Shown here: positions 6,635-11,551 of the stretch, in pieces
How the letters are laid out: the number at the start of each line of letters is the position of its first letter
How positions within the stretch are numbered: position 1 is the stretch's first letter
NCBI GenBank assembly: GCA_009929975.1
Contig: RZZF01000026.1
Location: forward strand, 1-11,551
DNA from: Clostridia bacterium
GTDB lineage: Bacteria; Bacillota; Clostridia; Saccharofermentanales; UBA5734
DNA: 11,551 bases
Reading direction: 5' to 3'
Position numbers and translations under genes: made by a program
The notes under the pieces: generated by a model
The model's input: the letters and a program-made list of their open reading frames with translations, nothing else
The model's database searches: none
What the model was told of the DNA's origin: nothing

Positions 6635-6916
6635 TCAGACAAGTGGATGATCAGATTGCTTTTCCAGACGGCGGTTGCGGACATACAACAGAAGATCAAG
6701 TGAAACGATCGTCAGATTGAAGATGTAAACGAGAATCACCAAATCCTGCGAATATAAAACCTTATGCAGAATCCCGCTGACATAGCCAATCCAGATCGCG
6801 ATCAGAAACAAGAGGCTTTTCCCCTTTGTGCTGCGGGCCCGATAGGATTTCAACGCGGCAAAAGGCCAGGAAATCCCGAAACAGACCAGCATGATCAGCT
6901 CAAAAACACTATTCAT
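6635..6916 (-). CDS. Small three-helix membrane protein, SemiSWEET/PQ-loop-like in outline
   Basis: A 93-residue protein with three hydrophobic segments at about 4-20, 34-52 and 60-79, and a charged C-terminal tail from residue 80. Helix 1 ends in GISWPFAALKSYRARSTKGKS (14-34, read as a proline-containing helix end followed by a basic loop), and helix 2 carries IGYVSGILHK (43-52). The length, three helices and the Pro followed by a basic 'K-S-(x)4-S/T-KGKS' loop recall SemiSWEET half-transporters of the PQ-loop group, but the canonical PQ pair is PF here, so sugar transport is only a suggestion. The ATG shares four bases (ATGA) with the stop of the upstream GTPase gene, which implies translational coupling. 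Its function is not established. I judge the gene real because of the coupling and the coherent membrane pattern. Confidence 0.8.
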   Translation of the reverse strand: MNSVFELIMLVCFGISWPFAALKSYRARSTKGKSLLFLIAIWIGYVSGILHKVLYSQDLVILVYIFNLTIVSLDLLLYVRNRRLEKQSDHPLV

Positions 6917-8820
6917 TGAATCGCACCTCTCACATAAAGAATATATTTGTCACGGTCCAAAGGATTGATCCCGCGATACTCCGTACTTTCACCATAACCT
7001 TCCGGACAGGGCTGGTAATCGGCGAATGTCATGGTCAAAATACCACGTCCACCTGTGACCTGGGCGACATAGACCGGGAAATCCATTGATTCAGCGGCCG
7101 GTACCCGTCCGGTCAGAAGGCGCCTGGTTTCAGGGTCCGTCTGATCTGGGACATCATCCGGCGGTTCAGCGTCAAGCTGGCCCCGCATGGTCACGATCCG
7201 GCTGATCATCCTGCCGGTGTCTGCCTGGGGGATCGAGAGCCAGAAGCGGAGAATCGGTTCAAGCAAACGGGTTCCGGCGGCGACGAGTCCCTTCATGATG
7301 GCCATCGGGGTGACGGTGGCGAAGTCCAGTGGATGCGTGTGGACCGGATGATCCTCACCATCGGCCAGCGAGATTTTCAGATCGGTCACCTGCCAGCCAA
7401 GTGGACCCTGCTGCAGCGCGGGACCGATGGTCTGTTCGACCTGGCCCTGATAACGATAGTGAATCCGTGTATCGGGTGTCCGGCTTTCATAGATGACACC
7501 GCTCCCTGTCGGCAGCGGTTCAATTTCAAACCGGACGATCGCCCAGCAGGGTTTCGGCATGGTATAGGCATCAAAACCGATCGCCGGTTTGACCGGAGTT
7601 TCCCGGTAAATAATCTGCGGCGGCTCAATCCCGACTTTTAGATCGAACCGTGTCTCAAACAGGTTGGCGAGAATCTCAATTTGAATCGGGCCGGTGACAT
7701 GAAGAAGCAGTTGGCGGACACCAGGAACCCAGATCATATCCAATTTCGGATCTTCCGCGGTCAGTTCCTCGCAGGCAGCGACCAGCCGGCTGAGATCCTG
7801 CTCATCGACAGGGCGCAGGCGGACCTGGAGCAGCGGCTGGGCAACAGGGACTGAACGGGGCACCTGTGCGGTGTCTCCCAGCCAGTCGCCGGCCCGGACA
7901 TCCGACAGTCCACAGATCGCCGCGATATCGCCGGCTGCCATCTCACCGATATCAAACGCGCGCCTGCCGGAGGTTTTGCGGATCTGGACAATCTTGGCCG
8001 TTGTGCCGCGGGTCGCGTTGAAGACGGCATCACGGTTTTTCAGTCGGCCGCTGTACAGGCGGACATAGGCGATCCGTCCCAGCCGCGGATCGTGTTCGAC
8101 TTTGAAGACAGACGCCGCGACCGGTCCATCGGGATCGCCGGCTGGTGGCCTCGCGGTCAGAATGATCAGGTCGAGCAGCTCACGGATTCCTTGTCCGAGC
8201 AGTGCGCTGCCGGTCAGGTATGGGGCCGTCAGGCCGTCATGCATCTGCCGGATCAGGGCTTCAACAAGCTGTTCCCGATCCGCGTTCCGACCTTCCAGCC
8301 ACAACTCGGCGAGCTGATCATCATGTTCCGCCAGTTCAGACAGCCATTGATCCTCCTGGCCGGCGGGAAGCACCGAGAGACGGAGCAGTTGACGCACAGT
8401 GGCCAGCACCCGCTCAGGGTCGGCACCGGTGCGGTCGGTTTTGTTGATAAAGAGAATGACCGGACAGTTCAGACGGCGAAGTGCCTGGTAGTACTGTTCG
8501 CTTTGGGCCTGGACGCCTTCAACCGCGGAAAGGCAGAGTACCGCGCAGTCAAGGACCTGCAGGCTGCGCTCAACCTCAGCCGCGAAATCAACATGACCGG
8601 GGGTGTCGATCAGATTGATCGTCACATCTTGCCAGTGGATGACGGTTGTCGCCGTCCGTACGGAAATCCCGCGGCGGCGCTCGACCTCCATATAGTCAGT
8701 CTGGGCCGTTCCCAGATCCACACTGCCGGGGGCAAGCACCGCACCGCTGTGATAAAGAAGCTGTTCGGTCAGCGTGGTCTTTCCAGCGTCAACATGGGCG
8801 ATAATCCCAATATTGATCAC
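6913..8820 (-). CDS. Tet(M)/EF-G-like ribosomal GTPase (ribosomal protection protein family)
   Basis: A translational GTPase of about 635 residues from the chosen GTG, matching Tet(M)'s ~639. The G domain shows G1 AHVDAGKT (8-15), ERRRGISVRTA (47-57, switch I), G3 DTPGH (72-76, with the activating His76) and G4 NKTD (126-129). Downstream regions follow the EF-G/Tet order of domains II, III, IV and V, with the ending EYRGINPLDRDKYIL near the C-terminus. Family members bind the ribosomal A site; true Tet proteins evict tetracycline, while chromosomal relatives have unknown roles. The sequence differs clearly from Tet(M/O/W) and shows no mobile-element context, so a resistance phenotype should not be assumed. 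An in-frame TTG at 8883 would add 21 residues, but it lies upstream of the -10 box and the homology begins at MINIGIIAHVDAG, so GTG 8820 is preferred; its ribosome binding site is poor. The stop overlaps the next gene by ATGA. Confidence 0.88.
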   Translation of the reverse strand: MINIGIIAHVDAGKTTLTEQLLYHSGAVLAPGSVDLGTAQTDYMEVERRRGISVRTATTVIHWQDVTINLIDTPGHVDFAAEVERSLQVLDCAVLCLSAVEGVQAQSEQYYQALRRLNCPVILFINKTDRTGADPERVLATVRQLLRLSVLPAGQEDQWLSELAEHDDQLAELWLEGRNADREQLVEALIRQMHDGLTAPYLTGSALLGQGIRELLDLIILTARPPAGDPDGPVAASVFKVEHDPRLGRIAYVRLYSGRLKNRDAVFNATRGTTAKIVQIRKTSGRRAFDIGEMAAGDIAAICGLSDVRAGDWLGDTAQVPRSVPVAQPLLQVRLRPVDEQDLSRLVAACEELTAEDPKLDMIWVPGVRQLLLHVTGPIQIEILANLFETRFDLKVGIEPPQIIYRETPVKPAIGFDAYTMPKPCWAIVRFEIEPLPTGSGVIYESRTPDTRIHYRYQGQVEQTIGPALQQGPLGWQVTDLKISLADGEDHPVHTHPLDFATVTPMAIMKGLVAAGTRLLEPILRFWLSIPQADTGRMISRIVTMRGQLDAEPPDDVPDQTDPETRRLLTGRVPAAESMDFPVYVAQVTGGRGILTMTFADYQPCPEGYGESTEYRGINPLDRDKYILYVRGAIQ

Positions 8821-8866
8821 AGAACCACGATTTTCAACTGACAAGTCGTTTTTCTGCACGAAGATA

Positions 8867-8875
8867 ATTTTAGCA
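8867..8875 (-). promoter_or_regulatory. Extended -10 promoter of the GTPase gene
   Basis: On the minus strand TGCTAAAAT gives a TG extension (8873-8875) plus TAAAAT (8867-8872, one mismatch to TATAAT). No convincing -35 is seen, which extended -10 promoters tolerate. The transcript would start near 8860, leaving a leader of about 40 bases before the GTG at 8820. Confidence 0.55.
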
Positions 8876-8895
8876 CAGATCAACCGATTCCATAG

Positions 8896-8901
8896 TACAA
8901 T
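8896..8901 (+). promoter_or_regulatory. Possible -10 box for the ADP-ribosylglycohydrolase gene
   Basis: TACAAT at 8896-8901 is the best -10 match on the plus strand in the 90-base divergent gap. There is no good -35 at standard spacing, so this is a weak suggestion. A competing match, TATGAT at 8922-8927, also lacks a -35. Confidence 0.3.
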
Positions 8902-8957
8902 AATGTTAGTCGTTCACAGAGTATGATTGTTCTGCCGCGCAGACCGTCGGGCTTGAT

Positions 8958-8970
8958 ATGGAGGATCCAT
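8958..8970 (+). promoter_or_regulatory. Small hairpin over the ribosome binding site
   Basis: ATGGA-GGA-TCCAT is a perfect 5-bp inverted repeat with a 3-base loop. It contains the GGAGG Shine-Dalgarno sequence of the ADP-ribosylglycohydrolase gene, so in RNA it could partly hide that site. It is short and may be fortuitous. Confidence 0.3.
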
Positions 8971-8974
8971 CACG

Positions 8975-10534
8975 ATGAAGCTTGAATTTTCAGTTCTTCA
9001 GGACAAGATCAGAGGCTGCTGGGCCGGTAAGAATGCCGGCGGTGTGCTGGGCGCTCCATTTGAAGGACGGCGCGGCCGGCCGGAGATCCAATTTTACACG
9101 CAGGACCTTTCAGCCGGACCTCCGCCGAACGATGATCTTGATCTGCAGCTGGTCTGGCTGGCTGCTGTGGAACGGTATGGCCGACAGGTCAACGCGTCGA
9201 TTCTTGGTGAGTATTGGCTCAGCTACATCATTCCCAACTGGGTTGAATATGGTATGGGCAAAGCCAATCTGCGGGCCGGTCTGCGCCCACCGCTGTCCGG
9301 TTCAGTTGATAATGTCTACAAAAACTCCTGTGGCTGCTTCATCCGGTCAGAAATCTGGGCCTGCCTGGCTCCGGGCCATCCGGAGATCGCGGTGCGCTAT
9401 GCCTATGAAGACGCGATTGTCGACCACGCGGATGAAGGCATGTATGGCGAACTTTTTTTCGCCGCGCTGCAAAGCGCCGCGTTTGTTGAGGATGATCGGG
9501 ACACGCTGCTGGATATCGCCCTGAGCTATATTCCAGACGATTGCGCGGTGTCCCGCTGTGTCCGCGAAGCACAAACCTGCTGGCAATCAGGTCAGCCGCT
9601 GGAAGAAGCCCGGCGGCGGATCCACGCGCAGGCTCCCGGAACCTTTGGTATTCAGGGTGTCCGCCTCAGCCAGCTCAGTGAGGAGGCCCGCGAACTTCCA
9701 TTGGGGCAGGCCGGATTTGACGCGCCGGAGAATATCGGCTTTACGATTGCCGGCTGGTATTATGGCGATGATGATTTCGGCAAGAGCCTCTGTCTGGCCG
9801 TCAGCTGCGGTGAGGACACGGACTGTACAGCAGCGACACTCGGCGCGCTGATCGGTATTATCCGCGGAGCTTCCGCGCTGCCGTCCGAATGGATGGATCC
9901 GCTTGGCGACCAGATCGCGACCATGTGTGTCGACCGGACGAGTGGCGGCATCTGGATTCCTGACACAGTCAGCCAGCTGACGGACCGTGTCCTGCGGGTG
10001 ATTCCCGGATTTCTCGGTGTTGATGTCTGTGATCTTTTCGCGCCGGGCGGCTACACGCTTGATGTTCTGAGCGGTGAAGCTTTGAAAGCACCGCCTGCCG
10101 ACGATTATCTGCCGGAGATCAACGGCAATTCCATCGACCATGACCTTTCGATCTCAGCGCTCGGCCAACTGTCACCCGATACAATCCGCTGTGACTACCC
10201 GGCTTTCACGATGCTGATCCGCTGCCATGACGGCCCGTTCATCCGTCCGGATGAGCCCCGTTCACTGACTGTGACGGTGATGAATAATGGGCGCATGCAT
10301 CAGCAGCATTGGGTCAGGATCCGGCTGCATCTGCCGGCAGGGCTGGAACTTGATGGCCCGGACCAGGTCCAGCTGCCGCTCAATTACAATTTCCAGTCCA
10401 ACGCGGCGGTCACGTTCCGGCTGACCGATATCGGTCAGCAGGGACAGGCGGTGTTTGATCTGCTGGTTGAGGCGGAACTGGTCGGGCGGCACTCTTCCGC
10501 GGTGGAAAAAATCCGGTTGATGCGGCGCGCCTGA
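8975..10534 (+). CDS. ADP-ribosylglycohydrolase (DraG/ARH)-family protein with C-terminal beta-sandwich-like domain
   Basis: A 519-residue protein. Residues about 8-345 show the helical ADP-ribosylglycohydrolase fold: IRGCWAGKNAGGVLGAPFEG (12-31), the first metal motif PNDDLDLQLVW (51-61), and the second metal motif CGEDTDCTAATLGALIGIIRG (278-298, with the GxDTDxxAAxxGA pattern). Family enzymes use two Mg2+ ions to cleave N- or O-glycosidic bonds of ADP-ribose on proteins or small molecules. The first motif is NDDLD rather than the TDDT of classical DraG/ARH3, a variant subgroup whose substrate is not known to me. Residues about 425-515 alternate hydrophobic strands (LTVTVMNNG, WVRIRLHLP, AVTFRLTD, VFDLLVEAEL) and look like an added beta-sandwich. 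There is no signal peptide. The start has GGAGG 10 bases upstream. It is transcribed divergently from the GTPase gene and its stop is 14 bases from the convergent kinase gene. Family is firm; substrate open. Confidence 0.9.
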   Translation: MKLEFSVLQDKIRGCWAGKNAGGVLGAPFEGRRGRPEIQFYTQDLSAGPPPNDDLDLQLVWLAAVERYGRQVNASILGEYWLSYIIPNWVEYGMGKANLRAGLRPPLSGSVDNVYKNSCGCFIRSEIWACLAPGHPEIAVRYAYEDAIVDHADEGMYGELFFAALQSAAFVEDDRDTLLDIALSYIPDDCAVSRCVREAQTCWQSGQPLEEARRRIHAQAPGTFGIQGVRLSQLSEEARELPLGQAGFDAPENIGFTIAGWYYGDDDFGKSLCLAVSCGEDTDCTAATLGALIGIIRGASALPSEWMDPLGDQIATMCVDRTSGGIWIPDTVSQLTDRVLRVIPGFLGVDVCDLFAPGGYTLDVLSGEALKAPPADDYLPEINGNSIDHDLSISALGQLSPDTIRCDYPAFTMLIRCHDGPFIRPDEPRSLTVTVMNNGRMHQQHWVRIRLHLPAGLELDGPDQVQLPLNYNFQSNAAVTFRLTDIGQQGQAVFDLLVEAELVGRHSSAVEKIRLMRRA

Positions 10535-10548
10535 GCGCGTATCCCAGA

Positions 10549-11551
10549 TCAGACCGGTTCATCCGATGGCTGATCCGGCAGAATAATCGTAAATGTACTG
10601 CCGACCCCTTCGGTGCTCTGGACCTCAATTGTCCCTCCGTGGTTTTCGATAATCTGGCGGACCATGGTCAGGCCGAGGCCTGAGTTACCGTTCTGACGGG
10701 CGGTCCGGGCTGTGTCGACCTGATAAAAACGGTCGAAGATATGGGGAAGATGTTCCACCGGAATTCCATGGCCGTCATCGGAAACGATCAGATGAACGGC
10801 ATTCAGGCGGCGCTGCAGGTCCAACATGATAAATCCGCCGGCATGGCCATGTTCAATGCCGTTTTGCATCAGATTGATCAGCGCCCGCACCATTTGTGTC
10901 TGATCCAGCGTCAGCACAATGTCAGGATCCAGTTTCTGGATGATCCGGATATCATGTTCAGCCGCTTTCTCAGCCAGCTCTTCAGCGACCATCTCACAGA
11001 GCTCAGCCAGATTGATCGGTTCAGGATCCATCAAATCAGCACCTCTGGCCGCACGGGAAAGTTCCAGCAAGTGTGTGACCAGTTGTGACATCTGGCGGGA
11101 CTGCTGCAGAATCGCCTGCAGGCTCTGTTCGCGGAGCGCCGGGTCATCCGGATGATCCAGCCCGAATTCTGCCTGGGAGATGATCACGGAAATCGGCGTG
11201 CGCAGCTCATGCGATACATCTGAAGTGAATTGTTTTTCCCGGTTGAACGCGGTCTCCAGCTGGTCGAACAGATCATCAAAAGTGCTGCCCAGCAGCGACA
11301 GTTCATCCATCCTTTCCGATGGAAGATTGATCCGGCGGGACAAATCGCGGTCACGCTCAATGGCACGGGCAGTCTGCTGGATCTTTTCGATCGGTGTGAA
11401 CGCGCGCCGCGTAACCCGGTAGCCCAGCAGCAAGGCGAACAGGATCAACAGCGGCATGGCCAGCAGCATGGTGATCAGCGCACGGCGCAGGGTCGCTGCC
11501 GAACTGCTCAATGAATGAATCCCGCGAACCCAGACGCCCAGTCCGTTCGGG
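10549..11551 (-). CDS. Sensor histidine kinase, HAMP plus HisKA/HATPase, N-terminus beyond the window
   Basis: The last 333 residues of a membrane sensor kinase; the frame stays open to the right edge, so the sensor domain and start are missing. Counted from the first whole visible codon, a transmembrane helix lies at about 25-44, a HAMP linker at 45-98 (RAFTPIEKIQQTARAIERD.. then DELSLLGSTFDDLFDQLE), and the H-box FTSDVSHELRTP with phospho-acceptor His114 (codon 11209-11211). The ATP-binding domain has N-box NLMQNGIEH (N230), G1 SDDGHGIP (about 257-264), F-box IFDRFYQVD and G2 NSGLGLTMVRQIIENHGG. All catalytic boxes are present, so the kinase is probably active. It autophosphorylates and passes phosphate to a response regulator, which is expected just upstream, beyond the right edge. 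The N-box has NG where NA is usual. The signal is unknown. Only 14 bases separate its stop from that of the convergent ADP-ribosylglycohydrolase gene. Confidence 0.93.
   Translation of the reverse strand, partial: PNGLGVWVRGIHSLSSSAATLRRALITMLLAMPLLILFALLLGYRVTRRAFTPIEKIQQTARAIERDRDLSRRINLPSERMDELSLLGSTFDDLFDQLETAFNREKQFTSDVSHELRTPISVIISQAEFGLDHPDDPALREQSLQAILQQSRQMSQLVTHLLELSRAARGADLMDPEPINLAELCEMVAEELAEKAAEHDIRIIQKLDPDIVLTLDQTQMVRALINLMQNGIEHGHAGGFIMLDLQRRLNAVHLIVSDDGHGIPVEHLPHIFDRFYQVDTARTARQNGNSGLGLTMVRQIIENHGGTIEVQSTEGVGSTFTIILPDQPSDEPV

Noticed and set aside
6913..8820. Acquired tetracycline-resistance gene
   Set aside because: The sequence is well diverged from mobile Tet classes and has no insertion sequence, integrase or conjugation genes around it; base composition appears like its neighbours.
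8092..8841. 249-codon open frame on the plus strand opposite the GTPase gene
   Set aside because: It is fully antisense to a clearly homologous GTPase, has no recognisable domain, and long antisense frames are common in GC-rich coding DNA.
8821..8883. Longer GTPase start at TTG 8883 adding 21 residues
   Set aside because: The TTG lies upstream of a likely -10 box (8867-8872), has no ribosome binding site, and family homology begins at the GTG-encoded MINIGIIAHVDAG.
9587..10141. 184-codon open frame antisense to the ADP-ribosylglycohydrolase gene
   Set aside because: The sense strand encodes conserved metal motifs across this span; the antisense product is low-complexity Arg/Ala-rich.
10526..10539. 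CGCGC-CTGA-GCGCG hairpin as a terminator
   Set aside because: The stem is only 5 bp, includes the stop codon in its loop, and no T run follows on either strand.

Overview
The window looks like a stretch of chromosome from an anaerobic, moderately GC-rich Bacillota (Firmicutes) bacterium, probably a clostridial or erysipelotrichial gut-type organism. This is inference. It rests on the stand-alone LytTR regulator paired with a LiaF-like membrane protein, the Tet(M)-like ribosomal GTPase, the strong AGGAGG-type ribosome binding sites, the TATAAT promoters (often with a TG extension) and the Fe-S-containing aldo/keto reductase. I see no insertion sequence, integrase, phage gene, tRNA, rRNA or CRISPR array.

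Layout. (1) Positions 1-312, plus strand: the last ~100 residues of a class V (alanine-glyoxylate type) aminotransferase, with an in-frame TAA just before the first visible Met. A symmetric terminator at 341-373 separates it from the convergent minus-strand block. (2) Positions 390-1584, minus: a two-gene LytTR regulator / LiaF-like membrane protein module. It has its own TATAAT promoter and, upstream of that, two LytTR-type half-sites 12 bp apart, so it is probably autoregulated. (3) Positions 1672-6550, minus: an apparent operon, transcribed as Fe-S aldo/keto reductase, then formylglycine sulfatase, then GH3 glycosidase. It has an extended -10 promoter. None of the three proteins has a signal peptide, which suggests intracellular processing of an imported, possibly sulfated, glycoside. 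(4) Positions 6635-8820, minus: a Tet(M)/EF-G-like translational GTPase whose stop codon overlaps (ATGA) the start of a 93-residue, three-helix membrane protein. (5) Positions 8975-10534, plus: an ADP-ribosylglycohydrolase-family protein with an extra C-terminal beta-rich domain, divergent from the GTPase. (6) Positions 10549-11551, minus: the HAMP and kinase part of a sensor histidine kinase that runs off the right edge.

How it may work together. Block 3 is a compact saccharolytic unit: a desulfating enzyme, an exo-glycosidase and a redox enzyme acting on sugar or aglycone. The ADP-ribosylglycohydrolase homologue may act on another N- or O-glycoside, but that link is only inference. Block 2 resembles cell-envelope stress modules. 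Block 4 is probably a chromosomal ribosome-associated GTPase rather than an acquired resistance gene. No terminator is visible between the minus-strand units, so read-through along much of 8.8 kb to 0.39 kb is possible. All intergenic gaps are under 100 bp and are covered by the sites listed.
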